A stretch of 64,000 nucleotides of DNA from Streptomonospora nanhaiensis (GCF_026642255.1 NZ_CP113264.1:6634001-6698000); one strand, 5' to 3'; positions 1 through 8,052 are shown, counted from the stretch's first letter. Notes: a model not told the origin generated them from the letters alone. Translations and numbers: made by a program.

Positions 1-689
1 TCCCCGCCCCCGCGGACGGCGTCAGCGACGGCCTCGCCGGCCGCGCGCAGCCGGTCGATGAGGTCGCCCGCGTTCATGTCGGACGACAGCAGGAGCTCCT
101 GCATGAGCCCCTGGACGTGCCCGCGCAGCCACGGCGTGGCCGTGAACTGCATGCGGTGGGTCTCCTCGTGCAGGCACACCCACAGCCGGAAGTCCCGGGG
201 GTCGACGTCCATCTCGCGTTCGGCGTTGACGATGTTGGGCGCCACCAGGGTCAGACGGCCGGTCGACACGGCGCCGTCGGGGCCCGGTGGCAGGAAGAGC
301 TCGTACTGGCCGAGGACCTTCCCCGCCAGGTAGGAGAGCATCGCTCCCAGCTGCATCCCGGTGATCCGGGACCCGACCGCGCTGGTCAGGTTCCCGGCGG
401 GGCTGTTGTTGAGCCGGTCGGCGCCCATTTGCTCGAGTACGGGTTCGATGACCACTCGAAACCCGTCGACGTTGGCTCGGATCCAGCCGGGGCGGTCCAC
501 GACGGCCGCGGGTCCCGCTGGTTCGAGGGGGTTCATTCCGGTGAAGTCGCGCACGTGCCCGGCCGCCACGGTGGAGAGCTCGCGCAACTGCGCCACGGCC
601 TGCCGTGCGTCGGAGAGGTCCACCTGCGGCCCAGGCCGCACGAGGCGAACACCGGTGTTGACGGCTACGTCCCAGTCGATCACAGTCAC
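1..689 (-). CDS. zinc-dependent metalloprotease-like protein (DUF2342, F420-biosynthesis-associated family), 3' end missing
   Basis: The reading frame starts at a GTG at 689 (MTVIDWDVAVNTGVRL...) and runs off the left edge after about 229 residues. It contains HEETHRMQF, an HExxH zinc-protease motif in the setting seen in the actinobacterial DUF2342 family, whose members are often labelled 'coenzyme F420 biosynthesis-associated' although no role in F420 synthesis is established. Upstream residues such as GMQLGAMLSYLAGKVLGQYE also fit that family. No signal peptide is visible, so it is probably cytoplasmic. The gene is read in the same direction as the downstream-lying carboxypeptidase gene but is separated from it by a strong hairpin. 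The start is supported by the frame rather than by a clear ribosome binding site. The rest of the protein lies outside the window, and the substrate is unknown. Confidence 0.82.
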   Translation of the reverse strand, partial: MTVIDWDVAVNTGVRLVRPGPQVDLSDARQAVAQLRELSTVAAGHVRDFTGMNPLEPAGPAAVVDRPGWIRANVDGFRVVIEPVLEQMGADRLNNSPAGNLTSAVGSRITGMQLGAMLSYLAGKVLGQYELFLPPGPDGAVSTGRLTLVAPNIVNAEREMDVDPRDFRLWVCLHEETHRMQFTATPWLRGHVQGLMQELLLSSDMNAGDLIDRLRAAGEAVADAVRGGG

Positions 690-780
690 ACCGCCAGCCT
701 ACCCACGCAGCGGCGGAGGGCACGGGGATCAGGGTCGGAATTCCGGGTGCCCCCAGGGATACCCCTGAGACCGGCCGAAT

Positions 781-816
781 CGCCCCTCCGCTCCGGGCGC
801 CCGGAGCGGAGGGGCG
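781..816. terminator. GC-rich 16-bp inverted repeat, probable terminator
   Basis: CGCCCCTCCGCTCCGG and its exact complement flank a GCGC loop. The hairpin lies just past the stop codon of the carboxypeptidase gene on the minus strand. There is no T-tract, as is usual in high-GC actinomycetes. Confidence 0.6.
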
Positions 817-823
817 GCAGCGG

Positions 824-2194
824 TCAGGAGCAGCCGCAGCGGCTGAGCGCCGCGGGCAGCGAGTCGAGCTGGTAGCCGCTCGCCGCCGGGTTGTTGGCCA
901 TGAAGGCGAAGACGAACACGTTGCCCTCGCGGTCGTGGACCGTTCCGGCGAGGGTGGCCACCCCGTTGAGCGTGCCCGTCTTGCCGCGCACCAGGCCCGC
1001 GGCGTCGTGGGCGGAGGAGCCCTCGGTGTAGCGCCCGGCCAGGGTGCCGGTGGCGTGGGCGGTCGGCAGCCCGGTCACCGCCGCGCCCAGGTCGGGGCGT
1101 TCGCCGCTCGCGACCAGCTCCAGGAGTTCGACCAGGGCGCGCGGCGTGATGCGGTTGCGGGTGCTGAGGCCGCTGTTGTCCGTCAGGGAGACGCCCTCGA
1201 CGCCCAGCCCGGACACGATCCGCTCGGTGGCCGCCGTGGCGCCGTCGAAGGTGGGCTCCTCCCCCGTTTCGATCGCGGTGATCCGGCCCATGGACTCGGC
1301 CAGGATGTTGTCGCTGGCGAGCATCATGAACTCCACCAGGGAGGCCATCGGCGCCGACTCCACCGACGCCACGGGCTCGCCCGAGGCGGTGGCCTCCGAC
1401 GGCTCGCCCTCGACCTCGACGCCCGCCCGCTCCAGCTGCTCGGCGAACGCCCGCGCAGCGTGCAGGGACGGCTCCGTCGTGCGCGAGCCGTAACCGCTGG
1501 CCTCCGGGGAGACCCGGCCGGAGTCGAGCATCAGTGCGGTGACCGGGGCCGCGTTGCCCTCGGGGACGTAGTTGGGCTTCCAGCCCTCCGGGGTCCCGGG
1601 GCCGGCGAACAGCGAGTCGTCGTAGCCCAGGGAGACGGCGTCGACGCCCTCCGCCGCCAGCGCCTCGGCCGTGCGCGCCGCGAGCTCCTCCAGTGTGGCT
1701 ACCTGCGGGTAAGCTGCGGAGTCGGCGGTCGCGGTCAGGGTCGTGTCGCCCCCTCCGCGCAGCACCACCCGGTTCGCGCCGGTGTCGAGGTACGCCTCGG
1801 TGCGCAGCACGTGATCGGGGCCGACGGTGTCCAGGACGGCGACGGCCGTGGCGATCTTGGTCGTCGAAGCGGGGGTCACGGGCGTGTCCGCGTCACTCTC
1901 GAAGAGCGTCTCACCGGTCGTTCCGTCGACGACGTAACCGGAGAGGCCCTCCTCGAGCCCCGGGGACGACATGGGATCATCAAGGATGTCCGCGATCCGT
2001 TCCGGGTCCGCCGGAGTCGAGGCCGCGGGTTCCGCCGCCGCCACGCCCTCGGCGTTCGTGACCGGGTTGGGCACTGCGGGAAGCGGCCGAGCCTCGATCA
2101 CGTCGAGGGCTACGAACCCGGCAATCAGCACGAATATGTTGAGCAGGGCCAGTGCGAGGAGCCCCTCGCCTCGTACCCGTCGCACCCGGGGCAC
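824..2194 (-). CDS. D-alanyl-D-alanine carboxypeptidase/endopeptidase, PBP4 (S13) family
   Basis: This penicillin-binding protein trims or opens peptidoglycan cross-links outside the membrane. The 456-aa product has an N-terminal hydrophobic segment (about residues 11-30), acting as a signal anchor. The serine-acylase motif is ASTTK around Ser110, an SDN motif lies in LASDNILAE, DNSGLS follows, and the KTG triad is in RGKTGTLNG near residue 400. The order and spacing match DacB/PBP4 enzymes. The start is a GTG at 2194, preceded by AAGGGCAGGT. The gene is divergent from inorganic pyrophosphatase, with 76 bp between them, an arrangement I recall from other actinomycetes. The C-terminus ends in CGCS; the two cysteines could form a disulfide outside the cell. 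Confidence 0.93.
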   Translation of the reverse strand: MPRVRRVRGEGLLALALLNIFVLIAGFVALDVIEARPLPAVPNPVTNAEGVAAAEPAASTPADPERIADILDDPMSSPGLEEGLSGYVVDGTTGETLFESDADTPVTPASTTKIATAVAVLDTVGPDHVLRTEAYLDTGANRVVLRGGGDTTLTATADSAAYPQVATLEELAARTAEALAAEGVDAVSLGYDDSLFAGPGTPEGWKPNYVPEGNAAPVTALMLDSGRVSPEASGYGSRTTEPSLHAARAFAEQLERAGVEVEGEPSEATASGEPVASVESAPMASLVEFMMLASDNILAESMGRITAIETGEEPTFDGATAATERIVSGLGVEGVSLTDNSGLSTRNRITPRALVELLELVASGERPDLGAAVTGLPTAHATGTLAGRYTEGSSAHDAAGLVRGKTGTLNGVATLAGTVHDREGNVFVFAFMANNPAASGYQLDSLPAALSRCGCS

Positions 2195-2270
2195 CTGCCC
2201 TTCCTTCGGTGTCGCGGCCTGACGTTGTTGTTATACGGCGACATTAGTCGCATTGGGAGCCGAGATCAGC
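2195..2270. promoter_or_regulatory. divergent promoter region between the carboxypeptidase gene and ppa
   Basis: This 76-bp spacer is AT-richer than its surroundings. TATAAC on the minus strand (about 2229-2234) resembles a -10 box for the carboxypeptidase gene. GGGAGC 8-13 nt before 2271 is the pyrophosphatase ribosome binding site. The exact -35 boxes are not clear. Confidence 0.4.
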
Positions 2271-2801
2271 ATGGAATTCGACGTTACGATCGAGATCCCC
2301 AAGGGGGAGCGCAACAAGTACGAGGTGGACCACGAGACCGGTCGTATCCGCCTCGACCGCATGCTGTTCACCTCCACCACCTACCCCGCGGACTACGGCT
2401 TCGTCGAGGGAACCCTCGGCGAGGACGGCGACCCCTTGGACGCCCTCGTCCTGCTCAAGGCCCCGACCTTCCCGGGCTGCCTGATCAGGGCCCGCGCCAT
2501 CGGCATGTTCCGGATGCGCGACGAGGCCGGTGGTGACGACAAGCTGCTCTGCGTTCCGGCGACGGACCCGCGCCAGGAGCACCTTCGTGACATTCACCAC
2601 GTCAACGAGTTCGAGCGCCTGGAGATCGAGCACTTCTTCACGGTGTACAAGGACCTGGAGCCCGGCAAGTCCGTCGAGGGGGCCAGCTGGGTGGGCCGCC
2701 ACGAGGCCGAGCAGGAGATCGTGGCCTCCGTGAAGCGCGCGGAGGAGGCGGGGGCGCACGGCGACAGCTCGCACATCTCCGACACCGAGGGCGACAAGTA
2801 G
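2271..2801 (+). CDS. ppa: inorganic pyrophosphatase
   Basis: This is a soluble family I pyrophosphatase that hydrolyses PPi to two phosphates and so pulls biosynthetic reactions forward. The 176-aa protein begins MEFDVTIEIPKGERNKYEVD and carries the signature DGDPLDALV, whose aspartates bind the metal ions, plus YPADYGF and the downstream KDLEPGKSVE region. Length and sequence are typical of actinobacterial Ppa. I chose the ATG at 2271 because GGGAGC lies at good spacing and homologues begin at this Met; an in-frame TTG at 2253 would add six residues. The last ~15 residues are polar and probably disordered. A strong hairpin follows the stop. Confidence 0.96.
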   Translation: MEFDVTIEIPKGERNKYEVDHETGRIRLDRMLFTSTTYPADYGFVEGTLGEDGDPLDALVLLKAPTFPGCLIRARAIGMFRMRDEAGGDDKLLCVPATDPRQEHLRDIHHVNEFERLEIEHFFTVYKDLEPGKSVEGASWVGRHEAEQEIVASVKRAEEAGAHGDSSHISDTEGDK

Positions 2802-2830
2802 GCGTCGCCGACGCGTGGTCCGGCTGTGCC

Positions 2831-2870
2831 GGCGGAGGGCCGGTGGGGACGTTCCCACCGGCCCTCCGCC
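2831..2870. terminator. 17-bp perfect inverted repeat, bidirectional terminator candidate
   Basis: GGCGGAGGGCCGGTGGG and its complement flank a 6-nt loop. It lies between ppa and the convergent gene ending at 2966, so it can end transcription from both sides. Confidence 0.65.
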
Positions 2871-2965
2871 GTCGGGGCACGCCGGTGCCGTCGGGACCGG
2901 CGGCCCCCCTGTATCCATGAAACCCCGGTTCGCCCCGCCCCGGTAGGGGCTGTGGACGGCCGGCG

Positions 2966-3553
2966 TCATCTCCGGCTCTGCGGGATCGCCTCCCCCGGGG
3001 CGGATTCGGGGGCGTGGTCCCGGGCGAGCACGAAACCGGCGAACGCGACCAGGAGCAGGGCGCACACGACCGCCAGCGCGACGGGGGCCAGGGCCACCAC
3101 CCCCCGCAGCCGGAGGGGGCCGTCGGGCCGCACCGGGAACCCGTTCCGGTCGAAGTGGTCGGCGCGCGCGGCCACGTGGGCCCGGTACCCGTCGAGCTCG
3201 GGCCCGCTCATCCCGTTGAGCACCCGGACCGGCACCAGCGCGGTCCTCTCGGGCATGGACATCCCGACCGGCGCGGCCGTCCGCAGGCCGGACGCGAGCC
3301 GCCTGGCGCACTCCGCCTCCGCCAGGGCGTGCAGCCATTCCCCCAGCTGCTCGGGCTCCTCCAGCCGGCCGATGTGCGCCCGGGCGGCGATCAGCGTGTC
3401 CCTGAGCACCACGTGCGCGGCGTCGCGGTCGCGCAGGACCAGGATGCAGCGCCGGTAGAGCTCCTCCCCGTAGGCGTCGAGCAGCCTCGCGTAGGCGTCG
3501 GCCCGCGGTATGCGACTGGAGCGCAGGGCGTGGAGGAGATCCTGGTCCGTCAT
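2966..3553 (-). CDS. membrane protein with a sigma-factor region-2-like N-terminus
   Basis: The 195-aa product starts MTDQDLLHALRSS at 3553. Residues ~15-85 (DAYARLLDAYGEELYRRC, then VVLRDTLIAARAHIGRL) resemble region 2 of ECF sigma factors, where a YxxLYRYC-like helix precedes the core-binding helix. No region 4 follows. Instead there is a linker and one strong hydrophobic helix at about 150-172 (VVALAPVALAVVCALLLVAF), then a short polar tail. This could be a membrane-held or non-DNA-binding sigma relative. The resemblance is from reading the sequence only; it may be an unrelated helical domain. A 23-residue upstream extension (alternative start at 3622) looks non-coding. It converges on ppa. 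Confidence 0.6.
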   Translation of the reverse strand: MTDQDLLHALRSSRIPRADAYARLLDAYGEELYRRCILVLRDRDAAHVVLRDTLIAARAHIGRLEEPEQLGEWLHALAEAECARRLASGLRTAAPVGMSMPERTALVPVRVLNGMSGPELDGYRAHVAARADHFDRNGFPVRPDGPLRLRGVVALAPVALAVVCALLLVAFAGFVLARDHAPESAPGEAIPQSRR

Positions 3554-3662
3554 AGACCAAGAATCTACGCGGCGCGGCGGGCGGCACATCCCCCTTTGTC
3601 GAAAGACGTGCCGTACCTGCACTCCGCCCGTCGAACCGAAGGAACCGGTGCGCGCGGGCCCC

Positions 3663-4001
3663 TCAGTCCGCGTCCCGGGGACCCCGGGGCTCCGGGGGGC
3701 GGGGGGCTCCGCCGGGGGGCCGGGAGGACCTCTGGTGGCGCGCGCGCAGCCACAGCAGCACGAAGGTCAGCGCGGTCAGCGCGGCGACCAGGACGGCCGC
3801 GCCCGGTCCGAGGAAGCCGAGCGCCATCACCGCGGCGGCCGCGACGACGAGCGCGCGCACGAGCACACGCGCCCACAGCCCCGGGGTCTCGGGGTTCAAC
3901 TGTGCCTTCTGGGGAGGTATGCCATAACGGCCGCTCCTGTCACTACGGCTGGGGGATGGTGCCCGCTCCGGCGGTGTTCGCACGCCGTACTCGGGCTCCA
4001 C
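3663..4001 (-). CDS. small hypothetical membrane protein
   Basis: The 112-aa product has a polar N-terminal half (RYGIPPQKAQLNPETPG) and two adjacent hydrophobic helices at about residues 49-72 and 74-87, followed by an Arg/Pro-rich tail (RSSRPPGGAPRPPEPRGP). This is a helical-hairpin membrane protein of the small type that is common and mostly uncharacterised in actinomycetes. I do not recognise the family. The start could be later than 4001. It lies 109 bp from the sigma-like gene on the same strand. Confidence 0.5.
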   Translation of the reverse strand: MEPEYGVRTPPERAPSPSRSDRSGRYGIPPQKAQLNPETPGLWARVLVRALVVAAAAVMALGFLGPGAAVLVAALTALTFVLLWLRARHQRSSRPPGGAPRPPEPRGPRDAD

Positions 4002-4443
4002 ATGTCACCACCGCGCAGCGCCACCCGCAACACACCCGGCGCTCCTCCGGGGTGAGGTGGCCGACACGCGCGATTCCCGACGATGGCTTGACTCCTCCCG
4101 GACTTTGCTGGTGTCCTTGCACCTATGTATCCGCGCACCCGCACCGACGCCACGGCTCGCACGGCCCCCGGGGCCCCCTGCCACCTGGCCTGTGCGGCGT
4201 GTCCGTGTTGTCGTCGCTGAGCCGATTCTGAGGCGTCTCCGTACGCCGTCGCTCGACCGCGTGCCCCTCCGATCCGACCACCTCGGCGTGTGGTCCGGAC
4301 ACGGGGCGCATCCCGCAGGGTGATTCCCGTCTCCACGCGTAGGCGCGGAGACCTCGCACCTGCCGCCCGGCCCGCCGGGACCCACCGACGACATCCGCGC
4401 GTTCCCGACACACGGGCGCGCACACGGGAAAGATCCTCTCACG
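4002..4443. other. 442-bp intergenic region with no recognisable gene
   Basis: The region separates a minus-strand membrane protein from a plus-strand cupin-like gene and so should hold divergent promoters. TTGACT (about 4088-4093) followed at suboptimal spacing by AT-richer bases, and CTATGTATCC near 4123, are possible promoter pieces. Open frames on both strands here have Arg/Pro-rich translations typical of non-coding high-GC DNA. I see no riboswitch fold I recognise. Confidence 0.4.
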
Positions 4444-5049
4444 ATGCCCCAGCGCACTCTCGACCCCACCGCCGTTCTCCCGTCCTCCGAGGCCCCGCCG
4501 TCCGCCGTGTCGGCGCCGGCCGCCCGCCGCCCCTCCGACACCCCGTCCCCGGCCCCCGGGCCGGTCTCGCTGGAGGGGATCGGCGACGTGGTGGACGCCG
4601 GACGTCCTTCCGGCTATGCCCACCTGGGCGAACGACGTCTGCCGACCCTGGGCCGGCTGGTGGCGGCCGCCCGCGGCGCCGCGACCTCGCTGCGCCGACC
4701 CACCCTGTGGCCGACCCGGCGGGGGCACTGGCAGCCGGCGCCCCGCGCCGCCCGCCGCCACGCGAGCGGCCGGCTGCGGGTGACCACCGTGGCCCTCGAA
4801 CCCAACAGCTTCGTGTCCGGCCCCGCCGACCACCCCGCGCGTCCGCACGGCATGGAGGTCCTCTACCTGGTCAGCGGTCGCGCCCATCTGATCGCGTCGG
4901 CCCCCGACGGTCAGATGCGCTCGGCCTCGGAACTGGCCGAGGGCCGGGCCCGCGTGGTCGGCGCACCCGTGGGAGGGGCCGCGCGGGGACACCACTTCCT
5001 GGTGAACACCGGGGACGAGGTGGCCGTGGTGGTCCGGGTGACCGCCTGA
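4444..5049 (+). CDS. hypothetical protein with a cupin-like C-terminal domain
   Basis: The 201-aa product has a Pro/Ala/Ser-rich first half (residues 1-50) and a more ordered second half. HGMEVLYLVSGRAHLIA (about 145-161) and GHHFLVNTGDEVAVVVRV near the end have the alternating beta-strand pattern and 'LVSGRAHL' turn of cupins and could place His residues in a small barrel. The usual four metal ligands are not all evident, so metal binding is uncertain. No signal peptide is visible. The ATG is 14 nt after GGGAAAG, a rather distant ribosome binding site, so a later start is possible. Function unknown. Confidence 0.55.
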   Translation: MPQRTLDPTAVLPSSEAPPSAVSAPAARRPSDTPSPAPGPVSLEGIGDVVDAGRPSGYAHLGERRLPTLGRLVAAARGAATSLRRPTLWPTRRGHWQPAPRAARRHASGRLRVTTVALEPNSFVSGPADHPARPHGMEVLYLVSGRAHLIASAPDGQMRSASELAEGRARVVGAPVGGAARGHHFLVNTGDEVAVVVRVTA

Positions 5050-5134
5050 TCGCCCGCGCGCGGCGGCCGCCGTCCCGTGTCCGGGGCGTCCGCGCCCGGA
5101 CAACGCCCCCGTGCGCGGTCCCGCGTCGGGGCGC

Positions 5135-5524
5135 TCACACATCCGCGCCCCGTTCTCCGGTGGCCGAGCGGAGCGCCGCGTCGACCGCCTCGACCGACCG
5201 CAGGACCCCCGCCATGCGCTGCCCCTCCGCGAGGTAGGCGTTCATCACCTGGTCGAGCGCGTGCGGGGGCAGGTGGTCGCGGAGGTCGACCCGTGCGGTC
5301 CGGTACCCCTCCCGGGCGGCCTCCAGCGCCGCGGAGACGTACTGGCGGGCCAGCCGGGAGAGGGCTACGGGATGACGACGCAGGACCCCGTGCAGCCGGT
5401 AGTCGGCGGGCACGTGGTCGAACAGCCACACGAGGGCGGTCTGCTCGAAGGAGTCCGACCCGGGCGGGTGAACACTCGCGGGCCAGTCCGGCGTCAGCGG
5501 CTGATCGGGCATGCCGACCAGCAT
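5135..5524 (-). CDS. hypothetical protein, probable SOS-regulated
   Basis: The product is 129 aa (from 5524) or 125 aa (from the second Met at 5512). It is soluble and helical, with DSFEQTALVWLFDHVPADYRLHG followed by HPVALSRLARQYVSAALEAAREGY and a long helix DQVMNAYLAEGQRMAGVLRSVEAVDAAL. I do not recognise the family; pieces such as VLRRHPVALSRLARQYV occur in small actinobacterial proteins of unknown function. A near-consensus LexA box ends 9 bp before the first ATG and would cover the promoter, so damage induction is likely. AAAGGGT sits very close to the first ATG, so translation may start at the second Met or from a nearly leaderless mRNA. Confidence 0.7.
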   Translation of the reverse strand: MLVGMPDQPLTPDWPASVHPPGSDSFEQTALVWLFDHVPADYRLHGVLRRHPVALSRLARQYVSAALEAAREGYRTARVDLRDHLPPHALDQVMNAYLAEGQRMAGVLRSVEAVDAALRSATGERGADV

Positions 5525-5533
5525 ACCCTTTGA

Positions 5534-5549
5534 TCGAAAATATGTTCGA
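5534..5549. promoter_or_regulatory. LexA-binding (SOS) box
   Basis: TCGAAAATATGTTCGA differs from the actinobacterial SOS consensus TCGAAC-N4-GTTCGA at one base (A for C). It lies 10 nt upstream of the start of the minus-strand gene at 5135-5524, overlapping a TATTTT -10-like element on that strand. The position fits LexA repression of that gene. Confidence 0.75.
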
Positions 5550-5561
5550 TTCGACGGCGGG

Positions 5562-5780
5562 TCAGTCGGCGGTCCCCGTCGTCTCCGACGAGTCCTCCTT
5601 GGCGGCCTCCCGCCTCTCGAACTCCACCCTGATGGCCTGCTCCGCCGCGTCGACCGCGGCTCTGGCGGTGATCGCGTTCGTGTGCGCGCGGTCGAGCTCC
5701 TCCAACAGGATGCAGTCGAAGGAAACCCGTGCGTCGTGGATGGCTGCTTCCAGCTGACGTGATGCCTCTTCCAAACTCAT
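5562..5780 (-). CDS. small acidic coiled-coil protein, hypothetical
   Basis: The 72-aa product begins MSLEEASRQLEAAIHDA and is a near-continuous amphipathic helix up to about residue 58 (ITARAAVDAAEQAIRVEFER), ending in a charged, Ser/Thr-rich tail (EDSSETTGTAD). GAAGGGCATGAG context gives GGGGAAGGGC just before the ATG as ribosome binding site. It lies directly upstream of the LexA-boxed gene on the same strand; the box falls between them. Function unknown; a small protein-protein interaction or nucleoid role is possible but not shown. Confidence 0.65.
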   Translation of the reverse strand: MSLEEASRQLEAAIHDARVSFDCILLEELDRAHTNAITARAAVDAAEQAIRVEFERREAAKEDSSETTGTAD

Positions 5781-5930
5781 GCCCTTCCCCTCCCCAGAAG
5801 AAGGCCCCCGCACACACGCGCCCCACCGGCACCGCCCCTCCCACCCCCTCCCCGACTGTCGCAGAGCCGCTCTACGATGGAACATCGCCGCTGCTCACAG
5901 CAGTGCCGACCATCCGGCCGAGAGGAATCC

Positions 5931-6764
5931 ATGCGCAACCGCTACCCCGGGACATGCACCACCTGCCAGGTCGCCGTCGGTACCGGCGAGGGGATCGTCC
6001 TCAAGGGGGACGGCCGCTGGCTCACCTACTGCGCCGAGCACGAGCCGCGCCCCGTCCCGCCCTCCCGGGGCGCGCACCCCGGCTGGCACACCACCCCCCT
6101 GCTCGGCTTCGACTCCGAGACCTCCTCCCGCGACCCCGACACCGCCTTCCTGGTGTCGGCCGCCCTCGTGGACCGCGAGGGCAGGGCCCGCACCTGGCTG
6201 GTGAGCCCCGGCGAGCGGGAGATCCCGGCGGGAGCGGTGGCGGTCCACGGGATCAGCACCGAACGGGCCCGCGCCGAGGGACGACCGGCCGCCGAGTGCC
6301 TGGAGGAGATCGCCGGGGCCCTGGCCGACCAGCTCTCCGCCGGCCAGGGCCTCGTGGTCTTCAACGCCCCCTACGACCTGCGGGTCCTCTCCTGCGAACT
6401 GCGACGGTACGGCCTGGCCTCCCTGGAGGAGCGCCTGGGCGGGCCTCCCGCCCCCGTGGTGGACCCGCTCGTGATCGACCGCGGGGTGGAGCCCTACCGC
6501 AAGGGCAAGCGCAACCTGGGCGCCATGTGCGAGTACTACGGGGTGGAGCTGACCGATGCCCACACGGCCCGGGGCGACGCCTCCGCCGCACTGGCCCTGG
6601 CCGAGGAGATCGGCGCCCGCCACCCCGGGCTCGCCTCGGCGGACCTCGCCGAGCTGCACCGGCGCCAGGTCGACTGGGCCCTCTCCTACGCCCGCAACCG
6701 CCAGGCGTGGATGGACAGCAACAAGCCCGACCACGGGACCGTGGTGGACGGCACCTGGCCCTGA
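5931..6764 (+). CDS. 3'-5' exonuclease, DnaQ-like DEDDh family
   Basis: This is a stand-alone proofreading-type exonuclease. The 277-aa product has a Cys/His-rich start (CTTCQVAVG and a later YCAEHE, possibly a small zinc knuckle, residues 8-38). The three Exo motifs follow: FDSETSS (D and E), FNAPYDL (NxxxD) and HTARGDASAAL (HxAxxD). These five residues bind the two metal ions that hydrolyse nucleotides from 3' ends. I chose the ATG at 5931 because GAGAGGAATCC lies directly before it; the frame is open for 54 nt further upstream but without a good start. Comparable actinobacterial proteins are annotated as exonucleases of unknown pathway, probably in repair. Its neighbour under the LexA box is divergent. 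Confidence 0.88.
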   Translation: MRNRYPGTCTTCQVAVGTGEGIVLKGDGRWLTYCAEHEPRPVPPSRGAHPGWHTTPLLGFDSETSSRDPDTAFLVSAALVDREGRARTWLVSPGEREIPAGAVAVHGISTERARAEGRPAAECLEEIAGALADQLSAGQGLVVFNAPYDLRVLSCELRRYGLASLEERLGGPPAPVVDPLVIDRGVEPYRKGKRNLGAMCEYYGVELTDAHTARGDASAALALAEEIGARHPGLASADLAELHRRQVDWALSYARNRQAWMDSNKPDHGTVVDGTWP

Positions 6765-6848
6765 GGGCCCTCCCCGCGGCCCGTGATGTGCGGAACCCCG
6801 GCGAACGGGTAGGCCACCCCCACAGAACGCACATCCTCAGGAGGCGAC

Positions 6849-7004
6849 ATGGTCTACCTCATCCTGGTACTGCTGGCGATCTGGCTGATCCTCACCATCA
6901 TCGGCGTGGTGATCAAGGGGCTGGTCTGGCTCGCCGTCATCGGCGCGATCCTGTTCGTCGCCACCGCCGTGTGGGGGTGGCTCCAGAACCGGCAGCGCGC
7001 CTGA
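6849..7004 (+). CDS. small hydrophobic membrane protein, 51 aa
   Basis: AGGAGG sits 4 nt before an ATG that opens a 51-codon frame. The product (MVYLILVLLAIWLILTIIG..., ending NRQRA) is almost entirely hydrophobic, with two predicted helices around residues 2-20 and 23-44 and a basic C-terminal tail. It resembles hydrophobic 'DUF/YqaE-like' micro-proteins of actinomycetes, but I cannot name a family. The very strong ribosome binding site and clean membrane-protein composition support it as real. A hairpin follows the stop codon. Confidence 0.75.
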   Translation: MVYLILVLLAIWLILTIIGVVIKGLVWLAVIGAILFVATAVWGWLQNRQRA

Positions 7005-7036
7005 GGTCCGGGCCGGGAGGGACCGCGAGGCGGCGA

Positions 7037-7070
7037 CCGCGGGGGCGCGGGCCTGACCGCGCCCCCGCGG
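7037..7070. terminator. 13-bp inverted repeat after the 51-aa membrane protein
   Basis: CCGCGGGGGCGCG and its exact complement flank an 8-nt loop about 30 nt past the stop codon of the small membrane protein. Confidence 0.5.
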
Positions 7071-7235
7071 CCCGTGACGGAACCGTGTGCGCCGATCGCC
7101 GCGAGCGGTCGCCGGGCACCTCCCGCAGGACGGGTGGCGAAGGCCGACCCGGATCCGGCTGTCCGAGCGCGGGCGGCGCGGTCAGCGCGGCCGGAGGCGG
7201 CCCTCCCGGGCCACCGGCCCCTCAGGCCGGTACAC

Positions 7236-7604
7236 CTAGGGCTCCAGAGCCCGCCTGGAGCCGGTCCCGTCGCCTCCGAGCCCGGCGACGATCCGCCGGG
7301 CGCGGACCTCGTCGGCGCCCAGGCGTTCGCGGACCATCCGCACCGCCTCCTCGTCCCGACCGAGGGCGACCAGGTCGTGCACGCGGGTGCGCAGGGAGTG
7401 CGGCAGGTCCTCCTGCCCCCTCGGCGCGGGAACGTATCCGCCCACATGCTGTTCGGGCTCCACCCGGGGCGCCGTCGCCTCCTCGACCACGAGCCGGTCG
7501 TTCAGGTAGGCCACCACGCGGCGCAGCGCGAGGGAACCCGCGGCGAGCACGACGATGGACCCGAGCAGCGCGAACAGCATGAACATCAGGCTCATGGCGT
7601 GCAC
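7236..7604 (-). CDS. single-pass membrane protein, hypothetical
   Basis: The 122-aa product has one N-terminal transmembrane helix (about residues 8-28, LMFMLFALLGSIVVLAAGSLAL), then a soluble domain with a helical end (RTRVHDLVALGRDEEAVRMVRERLGADEVRARRIVAGL). The latter resembles the short 'ribosomal-L7/L12-like' or CUE-like helical repeats in uncharacterised actinobacterial membrane proteins ('VxLxxxGRxxEAVxxVRxxTG'), suggesting a small protein-interaction module facing the cytoplasm. Start ambiguous between 7604 and the Met at 7592-7595. Function unknown. Confidence 0.65.
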   Translation of the reverse strand: MHAMSLMFMLFALLGSIVVLAAGSLALRRVVAYLNDRLVVEEATAPRVEPEQHVGGYVPAPRGQEDLPHSLRTRVHDLVALGRDEEAVRMVRERLGADEVRARRIVAGLGGDGTGSRRALEP

Positions 7605-7870
7605 CTACCCGCGTCCCCGTCGGCACAGCCCCACGCCGCCGACACGGCGGGTAATCATCTGTTGACCAAGGGCTGTCGACGGCGTCGGCCCGGAACCGCG
7701 TCCCCGGGCCGGAGCGCCGGAGCCATGGTCCTGGCGCCCCCGGTCCCCGGCGCGGAGCGCGAGGCGCGGGGACCGGCGCCACGGGCGGCCTGTTCGCCGA
7801 ACGGGCGTTGGCCACCCAATTGGCCACCAACGCGAAACGCCACCCCGGTCCGGGGTGGCGTTTGTGCTGG

Positions 7871-7943
7871 AGCCGCCTGTCGGAATCGAACCGACGACCT
7901 ATTCATTACGAGTGAATCGCTCTGCCGACTGAGCTAAGGCGGC
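7871..7943 (-). tRNA. tRNA-Thr (anticodon CGU)
   Basis: The 73-nt cloverleaf on the minus strand has acceptor GCCGCCT paired with AGGCGGC, a D-arm GCTCAGTCGGCAGAGC, anticodon arm with CGT in the loop (TTCACTCGTAATGAA) and T-arm GTCGGTTCGATTCCGAC. The discriminator base is T and no CCA is encoded. It reads ACG codons, abundant in this genome. Confidence 0.97.
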
Positions 7944-8052
7944 GCGACGCCGCGTGTCACACGCGGCGAAGCGGTCCCAGTCTAACGCCTTCCGACGGGT
8001 GCCGTGTACACGTTTGCGGTCATGCCGGTCCCGCCTCCGCGAGCGGGGCGCG

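Noticed and set aside
4002..4443. A riboswitch in the leader of the cupin-like gene.
   Set aside because: No recognisable conserved core (c-di-AMP, cobalamin, SAM, TPP) could be read out in the sequence.
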